Shown here one piece after another: positions 27,801-42,400 of a stretch of DNA of 64,000 nucleotides. Numbering within the stretch: position 1 is the first letter of the stretch; each line of letters begins with the position of its first letter. The translations under genes and the position numbers were made by a program. The DNA is from Trochalopteron elliotii (taxonomy: Eukaryota > Chordata > Aves > Passeriformes > Leiothrichidae), in NCBI GenBank assembly GCA_024734555.1, contig JANPWX010000358.1, forward strand, positions 971,036 through 1,035,035, in the 5' to 3' direction. The notes beneath the pieces were generated by a model that was not told the DNA's origin, did no database searches, and saw nothing but the letters and a program-made list of their open reading frames with translations.

Positions 27801-30800
27801 CTGGGATTATTGCTAAAAGGAGCTTTTTCTCAGCGACACTGAGACCTCTAGCGTCGTCACATCGGGCATGGGTTGAGCTCTGATGCGGGGTGACAGGCAG
27901 GATTCGTCAGACATCAGAGAAAATGAGAGTCTGCACTAACTGAGACGTGTTTATAGTTAAGATTTTTGGGGTTCAGTTTTAGAATATGTACGGCACTAAA
28001 AAAGTGCAATTCTTTTGGGACACTCAAGTTAGGTGACTGAATCAGAGGCTTTGCTGTTGGTGATACAGGCACTCTGGTGCCTCAGGGGCAGCCCCAAACA
28101 TGACCTACTCCAAACCTGATCATCAAATCAGGACTGAAAATAAATCAAAATATAAGGAGTTAAATAACATTTACTTTAAAACATATGTGACTGTATGCAT
28201 TTTACTATTTAACATATATTGTGTCTTTTAACAGATTCCTTAAAATTCTATTTTTGAATCTGATTTTCCAAATTTCTTATAATTTATGAGCAGAATTTGC
28301 ACAGTGTCAGCCTATGAGGCTTTCCCTGGGTCTGGGCTAAGCTGTGCCTCTCATTTCAAAGGGGCAGTGGCCGAGGTGGGCGTTAGTAGGTGGGTGAAAG
28401 TGTAAACCTTGAGTAAAGGTTGGGGTGTTTGGTCAATGCTACCCTCTGCTGGGCAGAGCCACTCGGCTTTGGGTGTGCCAGCTCCTGTGGTTTGTTACTG
28501 CACCTTCTGATGCCTTGGTGGCTGTCCAGCCTCATGGACAGCCCAAACATCTTGGGATTTCCTACAGTGGATGTTAGTGTGCTGTCACAGCGTGAACTTT
28601 GGGATGGGTTTCCTTCTGCTCCTGATTTACTTCCATCTTCTCACTACCTTCAGGATTTACAGTCTATTCCATGGGAGTGTCACCAGGAGTCCCCAGGCAG
28701 CCTCACTACCCCACTGCATACTTGGGAAACGAAAGATGTGACTGACCTAAAAACATGCACCTGCCTACCAAATCCACGTTGCCCTTCAAACAGCACCACT
28801 GTGAAGAGTGACATTTTCTCTCTCTTTCACACGTAAATCATATGGTATTAGAAATGCCATGCTCCTGCCTTCAGGAGAAGATTGAAGGAGTGTGAAGCCA
28901 GGAAGGGCAAGTGTGATGGTCTGCCCTGACCTCCAGCATGGTGGAGGCCAAAGAGCTTCATCCATCCAGAAGCTGAGCATTGTAACTTTCCTTGGGGCTA
29001 TGACATCCCAAAATCATCCACCACTTTTATTTATGACACCACATTGGTCCCTGTGGCATCACATTAAAATCTCACTGCACAGACAGTGTCATCCACTTCT
29101 CCATTTCGGCTTTCAGCAAGCAAAAATTTTACTTAAAATTGCTCAAATCCTTGCCAAAGCTACAACTTCTCAGTGTCAAAATTGCGTAAAATCTAAATTC
29201 TATTTTCCTTATTTATACTATACCTTCAGTGTCCAATTAATCTGCTTTTTTTTGTGTGATGGAATAACTCATGTTTGAAGTAACTGATAACATAGAAGTC
29301 TCTGGGGCCATTACAGTTTTAATGAGAAGTGTAGGAGATGCTTCTGTTAGTCAGGGACCACTGGCACAATAGACCATAAAAGCCCCTTCAAAGTCATTAC
29401 AGTCTGTCATGTCAGCCTGAATTTAGGGAGTCTGTAATCTTGCTTGACTGACAGGCTCCTGCAGAGCTATTGTAGCTATTTGAAGAACAGGTATTTCTAA
29501 AGAATTAAAATCTTAGGTGGAAAGTTCTCTCTGGAATGGCTGTGAGGAGCAGGGCGTGCTGCAGCTGCAGGGATCTGCACGGCTGCATTCAGTGTTGCAC
29601 ACAACCCGATTACAAGAGCAGCAATAGAGCAGTGAAATGAAATGCACAGAAATGCCAGCGTTGAGACTGGCAATAAAACATCAACTCAAGCCCTTTTAGT
29701 GGCTGCACAGAGGCCATCCCTCATTACCTGGGCATGCTCTGCAGCTCTGCCAAGGGTTGTATCAGAAAATGGCTAATGAGCAGGCGTGGCTGGTGTGTGT
29801 TTGAGACAGCTCCACGAGCTGCACGTGCACCCAGCCACTCCATGCAGCAATACACCAAACCCTTGCACTGCAGATGGACAAGTTCTAAGTTTTTTAAGGC
29901 CTTCTCTGGAAATACTGTAAATTTAGGGGAGAAATTCAAAATCGACTTCTATATGAGATATTTTATTTCAGGATAAAGCGATGGGATTTTTGGAGTAGTA
30001 TTTCCAGCTGACGTTGGGGCTGATCATGTATGGTATGGCTGTGCTTGGCCATGTTCACTGCTGACCCTTTATTATGGGCACTGTGAAAATCAGTTTATCA
30101 TAAGCATAAATAAAGGAGTCATGTCTGTTTTTCAAGCTTTTCCACAGGCAACCTGGTTTTCCTGTGCTTAAATACCAGACTATCAGACCTCTTTCCCAGC
30201 GTCGTTTCTGAGTCATACAATATCATCTTCCTTTCCAATTACAAATCAGCACTATTGATGCTTTTCTGCAAGAACATCAGAAACGTGGCTGTGGCTCAGC
30301 TGCTGAGGTCCAGGCCCAGGAGAGCAGCACCCACACATCCATGGCCATGTTTAGGGTTAAAACCTCACATTCAAGCTCCGGAGCAGCATCAGTGTAAAGC
30401 AAACAGCACTCAAGCCCACAGCTGTTCTCTGCTGCCTTCCCTACCACGTAGCAACCCCAGATAGTGGCATTTCTGCTTATGACAGAAAAAATTTGGGCCA
30501 ATCCCAGTGAGAAGGTGGATTATTGGTGTCACACATGCATAGGAGGAGCCAGGTTTTAGTGCTGGACTGCTCCCACAGGCAGTGATAGCAATGCTGTCAT
30601 ACACAAGTGTAGACCTTGGCAAGAAACTCAAAGCAAAATGACATCTTGGATGCTTCATAGCCTCTGAGACAAGCCTGAGGTGAAGTAAAATCCTGGGGCA
30701 AGGCATCTTCACATTTGGCAGCGCAGGTCTTAATTTTTTGAGATGCCAGGTCTGACTAGCACAGTAATAATTCCATCCAAACTCACAGCATTTCTTGGCA

Positions 30801-32582
30801 TTTCCAATGATGGGAATGCTGCAGCTCCAGCCTCTGCCCCATTTGGAAATTTGGAGGAAATCCTCTTGGGTATTATGCTTAGTCATGAGAAAATAAAATT
30901 ATGACAAGATTTGCTTGCATAAGAGAGAGAGACAAATTTGCTTCTCTTAAATGACAATTTCAAATGTTTATTTAATGAAAAAATGCTTATTAAAAAAAAA
31001 AAAGGATCACTGCTATTTCTTTAATTGGATAGTAATTTAAAAAACTGCAGTTGGAAAGGTGCACTTTGATGGGGAACCACAGGTTTGGGATTTTCACCAC
31101 AGGTGAAACTAGTGGTTATGGTTGGGTTTTAATGTTTTCCAGATCAGTTTTGACACCACAAGTTCAGTGCAGAGAATTATAAACTTGGCTCTAAGAATGT
31201 CCACAACAGAAGGCTGAAGCTGTTGATGCCAACAGCAGTGCTCCTTCGAGCTAATTTAAGGCTTCTCAGTGATTTTAGGGGACTTTGACTTGGTCTGTAC
31301 ATCAAGAGGATGTGCATTTGAAGAAAGGAACACAAATCCATGCCACACAAGAGACTTCTGTCTGTCTTAGATACACAGTTGTTTGTGGGTTTTTAGGGTT
31401 AAATATAATCAATGTCCTTCCACCACCTTTAAGCATATTAAAGCCTTAGATCAGTTTAAGCTCTCTAAGATGACCTAAGGCCCTTACTCATCTTAGATAG
31501 GTAAAACACTGTCCTAAAACATGCAAAATCAAGGGAGAGGAAGTGATAAATGGTTGCTGCTATTGCTGCTTTTCACAGAGGGAAGAGGGAGTTTAAATTT
31601 TTGTCAGGTTTTTAACCATTTCTGTAAAGAGGAATGAACAAGAGCTGATGTTGATGTGAATCCTCAACCTGCAATTAATTGCCTGAAGACCATCTGGTGC
31701 TTGGTTAAGCTCCCATGTGTTTATATTACTCGTTAGGTTTACAGATGCCAGCCAACCTCTTTAAGTTGCTCCTCTTCCCTGGTTTTATTCTCATCAGAAT
31801 AAACTTCAGAAGTTAGAGGACAATAGTTTTGACAACATGAGGCTGCTTGTTTCACTTTGGAAAAATTGCTATATACGAGAATAATAACCAGGCTAAATAC
31901 ATCGCTTAGAGGCTGCTGTGCCATGTGTACATTGCAATAAATCTTTAAACCCAGGGTCATAAATCATGGTCATATAAAAGTGTAGTGGGAGGAAAAAAAA
32001 TCCTATCACTGCTGAAGCAGGAGAGAGTGGAGTAACAAGGGGATGTAGATGGATTTGGGCAATGGGAGAGCTGGCAGAACACAGACAGGGAGCAGGGAAT
32101 AGATGAGAGATGGGCAGGACAGCGGGAGGAGTGACAGGAGAGGTTCCCAGGGACAAAAGTTAGAAAGAGCAAAACCACACACCCTACTCATGTCCTGATG
32201 TTGAGCTCTGGGGTCCCAAATGTGGATGTTTCCCTGGTGCCAAGCACCCAGTGTGATATTTCATAACCTTAGAGAGCTGCATGACCAACACAAACCCTGC
32301 TCACACACCTCCTCTCTCAGAACCTGGGCTGGGAAGTGGGAAGTTTGGCTAGGGATCCAACAGGCTGCACCCCACCAATGAGATAAGTACTGGTAAAAAT
32401 CAGAACTGGATCTTTCTCTAGTTAATCTGTCAGAATTGGCTTTGCACACTTGGGTTTTGAGGGGAATACTTTGGGACTTTACATCTCTAAAATTTATATT
32501 GAAAGAATATTGGGTGATGAAGTAAGGATGGAAAAGCTGCAAAAATATCAGAAAAACAGGGTTCCCAAAGACTTCCAATCTG
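27801..32582. other. Intergenic region between CDC123 and CAMK1D, proximal to CAMK1D
   Basis: AT-leaning unique-looking sequence with an A-run near 30992-31003. No open frame shows a known domain, and no RNA gene or clear transposon was recognised. It lies upstream of CAMK1D, so distal promoter or enhancer sequence is possible. Confidence 0.6.
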
Positions 32583-33205
32583 ACACTGTAAAATCATTTA
32601 AATTGGAAAATATCTTTAAGATCATCGAGTCCCAGCACTCTCAAAGCCACCACTAATTTCACCAAATGATACATCTACTTGTCTTTTAAATGCCTCCAGG
32701 GCTGGTGACTCAGCCACTTCCCTGGGCAGCCTGTTCCACTGCTTGACAACCCTTCTAGTAAAGAATTTTTTTTTTCTAATATCCAATCTAAACCTCCCCT
32801 GGCACAAGCTGAGGCCATTTCCTCTTGTCTTGTCCCACGTTACTTGGGGGAAGAGACGAGCCCCCACTTGGCTACAACCTCTTGTCAGGGAAATGTAGAG
32901 AGCAATAAGGTCTTCCCTGAGCCTCCTTTTCTCCAGGATAAACACCCCCTCAGCTGCTCCTTGTCACATTTGTGCTCCAGACCCTTCCCCAGCTCCATTC
33001 CCTTCTCCGGACACACTCCAGCCCCTCAATGTCTTTCTTGTCATGAGGAGCCCAAAACTGACCCCAGGATTTGAGGTGTGGCCTCACCAGTGCCAAGTAC
33101 AGGGGGACAATCACTGCCTTGGTCCTGCTGACCACACAATTATTGATACAGGCCAGGATGTCACTGGCCTTCTTGGCCACCTGGGCACACACTGATGGCC
33201 AATAC
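32583..33205 (-). mobile_element. CR1 LINE 3' fragment with decayed ORF2 C-terminus
   Basis: On the minus strand this reads from within the CR1 reverse-transcriptase ORF to its 3' UTR. Frame fragments show '[20 protein letters not shown]' and '[20 protein letters not shown]', the typical end of CR1 ORF2. The 3' end appears as the reverse complement of 'gatgatcttaaagatattt'-like sequence near 32600. The frame is broken at several points and the 5' end is missing, so the copy is dead. Confidence 0.93.
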
Positions 33206-36200
33206 AGGTTTGATTAGATTTTGTTAGGTTTTTTTCCCCCCCCAGGATTTCTCCCTTGCTCTGAACACTTCAGCACAGGAAATTCATCTGCACAGCAAAG
33301 GAGCTGCCCAAAAAGTTCTCCTTCCTATTCCTGCTGCCTCACACAGGGCAGTCAGGATGGATCTGCCCTGGCAGACAGGAACAAGCCAGCGGGAGCTGTG
33401 CTTCAGGCACACGGAGCGCAGCGAAACGCCGAGTGCTGGGGAAGATCCGATCCCCGGTGCTGCAAATCAAGCCCCCAAAATTAGCAAGCTCCTTTGATCA
33501 TTTTGGCCTTAATCTCTGTGTGGCTCAGTTCCCCAGCTGGTGATATGGCAGGAGAGCTGTGCAGATAAAGGCATTAATATTGATCAGGCGCCGGGGCTTC
33601 GCACAGGCGCTGGCGAGGAAATTAATGTCGAATGCAGCGTGCGGTTTGAGCAGCGTGTGTTAATGTGGCCTGGAGCAGTCTGCCAGATTAAAATAACCCC
33701 AAATGATAGGTGATCAGATAATTAAAGGATGCCTCCTCACATTCGATGTGCAGAAAGGCCCACATTGTGGCTGTGCAGGCTGTTAATTCTGGTGTTTCCT
33801 GGCTCCCAAGAGTTTGACTTTACAACCTGACTGTCTTCTACTAGTGGGGTTAATAGTCCATGCCCTCAGGAAGGGAGGATTATCTGATCATACCTCTCCC
33901 TGCACCATCTCTGTGCATGTGCCTGTTGGTCTTCTCCACCCCCAACAAATTCTGACTTTCATACCCATTCCCATCACATACCAGCCCAAAAAGAGGAGTT
34001 TACTGAAAATGAGAAGTCAGAGTAGAGAGAAGAAATCCAGTTATTCCTCCCTGGAAAGACATGTTGCCTTGTTTGAACATCAGGGAGCCTGGAGAGGCTG
34101 CAACTGCAGAAGAGGACTCAAGTGTGTAGGATGTGAGGCTTGGCTGGTTTAGCTGCCCACTGCACTGTTCTTCTATCCAATGGATCAGGGAACTTGGCCT
34201 GTGAACCTCAAAATAGTACTTAGAGAGCAGATACTACTGCCTGTGAAGCACTCAGTAATCAGTTATGCTGATTGGAACCATGGAAGAGCCTCTCTTCCCT
34301 TTCCAGCCTGTCCCATGCTTGCACTGGGCCCACATTTGCCCTGAGGACGCACCACACCTCCTTAGCTTTGTGTGATTTCACTGTTAAGGCTGTAAATGCA
34401 CTATGAGCTCTCATCTTCCTGAGACTGATCTGTTTATCTGAGCCATGTGAGTGTTGCACCAACACAACTCACTTCCAGGGGTCACAGGCCAAACTCATCC
34501 CCTCCAAAGGAAGTGACTTATTCTGGATGTCACCTCCACTTGCACCGAGGAGAAATGTCAATAGCCTGCAGCACCATCTCACCACACCAATGGAGTCAAA
34601 TAATAAAAGTGGAGGAAAAAAAAATTAAATGACAGAGACAGGGGAAGAAGATATGGAAAACCATTCACTTGCCTGCAAAGTAATCACTTTTTTCATTTAA
34701 GCAGAACACTCAGCTATCTTTTATATTGTTATTGGTAAGGTCCTCTTAGAAGCTGGAAATTGATTTTTTTTTAATCTCCTCATTTTCTCTTTTTCCCATT
34801 TGGTGAACATTGCCATTTTTCCGGGTTTTTCACAGGACTGAAATGAACTTGGCTCATTTTGTTCTTTCCTTCCACAGACATTACGTTGGTGAATAACAAC
34901 GGGAGAAGGAGCTTTGCTAATTAACTTCAGTCACCACATTAACTCCAGGCTGACACTTACGTGCAAGGAGCAGCACAGTGCCAACAGCCCAGTGTGATGG
35001 GCGCATGGGACAAGAGCCAGAACAGAGTCCTGCTGCTCAAATCAACCCAAAATAGGTGTTCTAGTTTTTGTTAATGGGCAGATTCCGCATCTCAATATGT
35101 TATTTAGGGCTGCAACAGGGTTACATTGCAGAGGTGACAATGGAAATGTGACAGAAATGTTCGTGGATATATCTTGTCCTCTTCCAGCCCTGAAATAGCT
35201 GGGTGAACCTTAGCAGGCCATGGGCAGCTGGACATCCTCAAATCCAGCGTGGGACCAATCAAAATCTCATGAAGAAGTTGAAAGAAAAAAAGCTAATGGG
35301 TAAAGAGGACCTAAGTGGGAAAGAAGCTTGGAAGGAATAAGTGGAATTTCACATAAGCATGAGCTTATTCAAATCTAAATTTCTGTTCTTTACATAAAAC
35401 ATGATTTTGCAATGGGTTTAGGCCATGTCATAGTGCTCCCTGACAGACAGACCCCAAATTTAGTGAGTGCTTCAGAAAAAGCATGGGAGCTTCTTTCCTC
35501 CAGATCAGGGACATCAGGACTGCCCTGGGCTGTGCCTGGAGCTCAGCTCTTCCTCCATGGAGGGTAAATATCTGAGCTCAGACCTGCCAGCTGCATTGGC
35601 AGAGGACAACTAACACAGGGGATAATCCTGTTCACAGGACCAGGCATTACTCATGGGCTAGCTGTAAACCTGGGATGAACTTTTGGATCTAGGCTTAATC
35701 GCTGTCTTGCTCTGCACAGAGCAAACATCCCCATCAGCAAACAAGTGGTGGAGCTTAGCTGAAGCTGCTCAAGGGCTCAATCTGTGCCCTCCACTTTTTG
35801 CAAGCCATACTCCATTTACACAACATAATTACCAGATGAGTTGCCAAGCAAAGAAGAGATCCAGTTTTGCAATTGTAGCCAAAAGCCTCATTCACTGCCA
35901 GATCTGAAAAGAGAAGTTGCCTGTGTTTAGCAAAATCAAACGTTTTTTGGAAATTCCTGACTTTCAGGATGCCATGGCCAGTGTCACCTTGTGAGATTCT
36001 TCCAACTGTGCAAATTCATGCCTGCTGGGATGTATGCAGACTGTGAAAGTATTTCCAGAGGGTGAGTTATGCAGAGTTTGATGGTGAGGGAAAGGTTTTT
36101 AGTAGAAAGGTGAACCTCATTTTTCAGAGCTCGATAATTCAGCTGGGAAAGTATGCTTTCACATAATTGTTGTGAAAGCTACAGCCCCACAAAGGTTGCT

Positions 36201-36704
36201 ACAAGGTGTTTAATCAAACCTGTGTCTCCAAGCCTTGAGCCACAATGCAGGTGTCTTTCTCTGGCAGAACTGGAGTTCACTTTGTGCTCTTTGAAAACTC
36301 ATTTAATTGAATGGCATATTTTAGGCACTCTCCCTTAATTAAATTTGCACGGGCATAAAAAGTGAGGAAAGTCAGAATGCTTTATCCAACTTTGCTCCTT
36401 TCATTTATCAATAGCCACTTTTCCCCCCATCATCAAGCTGCCAAACTGTCTCTCAAGTCAACTATGGGCTGAACAAAGCCTTCACAGGCTCTTATTTGCC
36501 TGCCTTTCCTCATCTCCCACACATGCACGGGGCTATGAGCAGTGGCTGCTGTGAGCACTCTGCTCTAGGGACACATCAAACCCCAGCAGCTGTCACAAAG
36601 AGGCTCCTCACCTCAATTTTGTGGTAATTTCTGCTGGAATATGACAGTCTGTGTCCTATTTGCCATCAAGGCTCTTGTCTTGATTTATTCTCACTGCATA
36701 CTCT

Positions 36705-36800
36705 TTGATAAGCATCATCATCATCCTCACTACGGAGGGGGAAACTGAAGTGCAGAGAAGCTGGTGGTTCATCAACCCAGTCACTGGCATGTTTTAATCT
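36705..36800 (+). mobile_element. MIR-like SINE fragment
   Basis: Contains 'atcatcatcctcactacgg' then 'gggggaaactgaagtgcaga', matching the MIR core ('catcctcatttta.. ggaaactgaggcacagag'). Only about 95 bp can be followed. Orientation is the same as the copy at 11.4 kb. Confidence 0.55.
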
Positions 36801-39390
36801 GGTTTAGTCTCACTGAGGCTCATGGGCCTTAACACAACCCTTCATGGCCATCTGAACTTCAGTCCCTGTGTCATTTTGTCTGTGTCTCCAACTAAACCAA
36901 AATTCTGGAGTGAATGTTACATGTCTTCACCAGCTGTTCTCCCATCTCACTCTATTTGAGGTTAATTAAATGGTGCCCCATGTCTCTCCATGGTTCTGTG
37001 ATGTGCCTGTGAGGCTCCACAGTTGGGCTGGGGCCTGGCTCTGTGCAGGAGAGGTGAGCCAGACCTCCTGGAAAGTGAGAACCAAAGAAAGTGTGGAAAG
37101 AGCCAGGAATCGCTGGGCCTGAGCAACCTCCTGCCAGATCCCTACAACCCCCAGGCTGTCACTGCTCCAAAAGCATCTCCTAGACAAAGCATTCAATCTG
37201 TATTCCCACCACCTCACTGTGCTCATGAGGACACCACCTGACTGCATCCTCAAAGCTTCCTCTCCCAAATCCTAAATGGAGTCGTGGGTTTTGTCTTTTC
37301 CCCACACACTGCATCTCCCAGCTGGTCACCAGCCCACCAGACAGGAATGCAGCCACTCTCTGTTCCCATGGGCTGTGTTTTGAGTGGGACTGAGCTGTGT
37401 TTTACCATGTCTGTGTGTTTCCAGTGCCTGTGTAGTCAGGTAAGATCTGACCTGGGCTCTGCAGGCAGCAGAACACCAGCTACTGTGAGGTTTTACCTTG
37501 TGCACCACCATCTTCCCCACTGAGATTTTCCATGTAAGTTCAATCCCCTTAACTAAAAGCTGTCTGCCCTGTGTGGCCTTCATTTTGTCCCTGTTTAACC
37601 ACACTTTAGACCTTGCCTGCTGGACAGCAAGTTCTGTCCTGGTTCTATCTTCATGGTAAGACTTCAAACACTTGAGCAGAAGTTTCCCTTACAAAATGGA
37701 CCTTGGTGGACACTCTGTAGGAGAACTGAAGCCTGAACCTCACTGGTGCAAATTCCTCAAGTATTGGGGCCCATGAGCTTCGGTGTCATTTCCAGACATG
37801 GTTTGACTGGAATCATTTCCATCCTCAGCAGTCAATGAGCAAGTTGAGTTTTGGATATCAACAATCCAGTTGTCAGCTGCTGTTGTCAGCTACTTCTATG
37901 TTTTAAAAAAATCATAGAGAAAAGTGATAGTGTCCACCAGTTTATCTCCCCTGTAAACTGTCATGCTCAAACACTGTTCATTTTAGGACTAATGATGGCC
38001 CAGACTGCAGATCCTTGGAAACATTATCCTGCCTCATCCAGCTGGATTGCATGCACCACAGGAATGTCATACAACTGGTTTTCACAGTTTAATCACCCTT
38101 GATTAAGAATGCTGAGCCAGAGTCAAATGATAAGGAGCTGACAGGAGGGTCTGTATCTGACAGAGATACCTGAACACAGATAATCACAGATCTGTGGGCA
38201 GTGCAAGAAAAGCCTTGAAATTAGGGTGAGCTCATCCTAGCCTTGTACACCTGCTTCTGCTAACTTGGGAAAGCAAACATCACCAAGCATTGCAGGGACT
38301 GCCTGGAAAGATTAAATTTCAGACTTCTTGGAGATTGTGGATGCACTGTTCATGTTCAGCCTTAGTCTTGGGTGTATCTGTGCAGATAAGACCATTGTTC
38401 CCTGTCAGAGTGGAACAACTGGGAAATCATGCTGTGGATGAAGGCCTGGAAAAAATAAAATGCATCTAAGCCAGACCCTGTGCTAATACCTGCTGCTGCC
38501 TCTTCCTTAAAAACTTTGACCATTAGAGTCTGTTTGACCCAGTTTATTTGACTCTTAATTTATGCACCAAATGGGAAAATGAAGTTTAGAGCAGGTGGGG
38601 TTATTTTCCAATCAGGGGCTCCTTTAGTTAGTGAAAAGGGCTGTTGCAGAAATGCCTGCCATTCTCCTGGAGAGGGATGCAGCTTGATGATGGCACATCT
38701 TATTATAGCACTGTGACATGGGTCTTCTTGTACCCTGGGTTACTCTGTGTTTGTCAGGGGCTGAGCACACAGGGTGGCTGTTCAGACAAACAGTTCCAGG
38801 AACCCGCTGCACCAGCAATCCTGGAATAGCCACATCTGTGATGTTTTTGAACCAACACAGGCTCATTTATTTTTCCTGTTACCTCCCAGCACAACAGTCC
38901 CATCTGCCCTGCCATTGCTTCCCATCCCCCAGATCTGTGCTATTTCTTCTTCCAGGAGGACCCTCTACACTAACACACACAGTGCCTTGCTCTCCTTAGA
39001 AATCACATCCCAAACAGTAAAAAAGTTCCATTTTTCCAGAGAATGGTTGCCTTCAGAGTATATACTATGTGAGGGGAAAAAATGCTGTTTTCACTTCTTT
39101 CCTATCTTTTCCTTACTCTTCTTAATATTCCTCCCTCATCTGCCTCTATGCTGTCATAAGAAAAACAAGTTCTCCTTGCCTTCTCCCTTAAGAGAAGTCT
39201 GGATTAATATGAAAAAACCAAGCTGATAGCCATGTGGGCATGCATGTGTATGAGCAGTGGGAATGTTTTCCTGTTAGGGAGCAATTTTTATTTAAAAAAC
39301 CCAAGGGGTGGCTGTGGTTTGGGGGCAGTGGGTGCATGGACTGCTGGTGCAAGGGTAGATCTTGTGGGTGTCAGTTTGGACTGCTTCTCC

Positions 39391-39442
39391 TTATGGTATA
39401 TATAGTATATATGGTATATATTATGTATGGTATGTATGGTAG
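39391..39442. repeat. TATGGTATA-type imperfect tandem repeat
   Basis: Imperfect repeats of GGTATATA, AGTATATATGG and TATGTATGG over about 50 bp. An AT-rich minisatellite-like array. Confidence 0.75.
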
Positions 39443-42400
39443 AGACTATGGCTGGGGCAGTTTAATTCCAGGCAACTTCACATCCTGATTTTATCCAGCT
39501 GTGCCTGATGGTTCCTGACTTCAGCATTCCAAGTGCCAAGCAGTGACCAACAGGTCTGAAGGTGGCCTGTCACCATCAGCATCCCCTCTCCAGAGCCAGT
39601 TTGAAGCCAACACAGTGTGATCATGGTAAAATTCCACAGGAGAATTCAAAATGCAGCTATTCCCAGTTTGGCGTGGTGGAAATTTTAGAATTGTAAGGAC
39701 TTAAATAAAGAGAAATTATAGAGATATTCAGAATTGGCACTACCTTTTTACATACTGTGCAGGAACAAGGGACATTTTGGGAAAGTTAATTAAAATTTAT
39801 TAAGAAAACACAATTCTTAGGACAGAATTCAGCATTTCTTCCATCCTTGGGTGCTGGTCCTGGTGGATTGTGGCTGTGTGGGCACCCAAAGGGCTTTCAC
39901 ACCTTGTCAGTCCTGCTGTTTGTTCAGCATGGCAGGAGCAGAAAGGACTCTGCATTTATGTATTTATGGGCTTTAAGATAAACACTTTTCTACCCATTCC
40001 CCCCCTTTTCTGGCAATGCACTTATTCACCATTATTTGTTTCTTTGGTTGGGCTATTTTCAGCCTTGGTAAAATGAATTTACATTCAAGGAAGCATCTTT
40101 TCTGCTTAATGGCTTGGGGCAGTGTGGTCTTGCTAGGGATGCTCTGCCACCCTGCTACTTATTGATGTTAAACCAGTATAAACCACAGCAAAAGGGTCTC
40201 ACACAGCCTGTTTGTGCCTCCGATGTGCCCTGTGCTGAACTGAGAAATCAAGGACTTGCTTTGCTTCACCCTGCCCTCCCTGCGGGAATGACGCTCCCAA
40301 AAACATTCCTCATTCAGCAGTTTCCTCAAAATTCTGCCTCCAGGCCTCCTTTGCTGCAAAAGCTACAACAAACATCATCCTAATTTTGCAGCTGGGATGA
40401 AACAGGCCTGTCCAACCAAGATTGCTTTGTATGAACTGGCTGCACACTCCTCTTGTCCCCTGGAAACGCCTTGGGGTGAAAACATCACCTTTCTGATCAT
40501 CACATCATAGAAGGAGGAAAGTCAGGGACCAAGGGCTTTTTTTCTACACAGCAGGTGGCATTGCACAGAAAAAATAAAAAGGGATTTTTTTTCTTTTTTT
40601 CAAACTTTACATAGATAAATTGCAGGCATGAGCCAACAGCTGTGGTCCCAGCACCCTCCTGACCATGCCCAAACACGAGCAGCCAGGCACCAGAGCCAGC
40701 CAGGTGCCTGGGGCTGGGGAAGGATGGATCCTGAGCAGGTTGTTTAAATGCAACACAGGATCGGCTTTGAGTGCTTGGTAGATCAGCAGGAGGGCCTAAG
40801 GTTTATTTTTTATGCAAAAGCCCTGGTTTGCATGGAGAGCTGCCCCAGATGGCACTGAGATAAATGTGAGCTGCTTCCCAAAACCATTTCCTGCACCTCC
40901 CCTGCTCCCCAGTGGCCTTCAGCTGGTGTTAAAAGAGCCACAGTGCTACTCTTTGAATCGCTTCTGCCTGTAAGGCTATGGTCAGCATCTCAGAGGGTAT
41001 AACTTTGGAGCTGTGCTGATTTCTATCAGCAGAGAACATGGTTCTTTAGGGGTTTTTTGAATGAGAGAAGATATGTGCTAAGAAGCACATTTGTTTCCAC
41101 TTTTGTATCTGAAAGGCAACTATTCTTGTTTGGGGAGAAAGTCTAAAACCCTGTTGGCAGCTCTTTCCTAATGCATAAAATAACAGTTTATTCTTCTAAC
41201 CATAAGAAAACATTGTTTTTTCCTCTTTCTCTGCCCAACTGAAAATGTGAATTAATTACTCACTTCCTACACTCTTGACTGAGAAGTCCAAATACCTTTT
41301 TTTTTTTTTCCTGAGTGTCCAGCTCTTGTAGCAGGGACAATGAAATGACATCCCCCCTGATCTGCTCCCCAAGGAAGGCAGGGCTGCAAGTGTTTATCAT
41401 GCACTCATTAATTCACACTACAGGAAAAGTCCTGCTGTGGTTGCCATATACCCAGAACTCTGGAATTATCCTGCCTACAGCCCCAGGAAACTGCTGGGGT
41501 TTTGCTCAACAAGGATCAATATTTCTTTATAGACCCCTCAAGTTTCCCTAATATTTTAGAACATATCTAAGGAATGGTGATGCTTTAGTAACTCAAGGGC
41601 TGTACCTGATGCAGACTCCAACAGGACTGATGCAAAATAGCTGTTCTATTAGAAATTACACAGCCAAGAGCATTTGTTAAAACATCATTGGATTCTGGAT
41701 ATCTAAAACCCGTGTCTGTTTTAATGATTTAGTCCTTCTTTATAGAGAAAAGCAGTACAGCTGGTACAATGATGCAACATCATTATATTTATATTAATTT
41801 ATATCAGAAAGACAGAAAAAACACACCCATCTGACAGCTTTCATACTCCTATAAAATCTGAGACCAAGTTTGTGAGCTAAACCTGAAATCTCCATTTTGA
41901 CAGCCTGTTCATGGGGCCTTTCTGATTTCTCCCCAAGGTGGGGATGTGCTGCCAGCCCTACAGGATCCAGCCCTACACATTTGCTGGTGCAAGGCTGTGC
42001 TAAATGAAGGAGTCTTTTAGATTCAGACAGGCTTCTGTGCTGCAACCCAGCACAAGGCTTGTGAGCAGGTCTGTGGGTGTCCTTTTCCTTCACCATTCCA
42101 GCTTTAATGGTTTTTCACAAGAAATATTGTTTTTTGTGCTCCCTTGGATGAATTGGCAGGCCCTAATGAGCTGTGAGTGCAATTTCATAAAGCTTGGTTC
42201 TCGTAGGACAGAAATGGTTCTGTGGAAGGCAGAGGGAAGGGTGGGAAAGGGGAAGGAAGGCACAGAGGTGCACACCCTCAGAGCATGAAAAAGCCAAAGA
42301 GGAAATTGTAAGAACTTGCAGAGGTTTCAGACTTAGAAACAGCCAGAAGGGAATATCTGCTCCTTCTACTTAGCTTTTGGGAATTCTTAAGTTATTGGCT

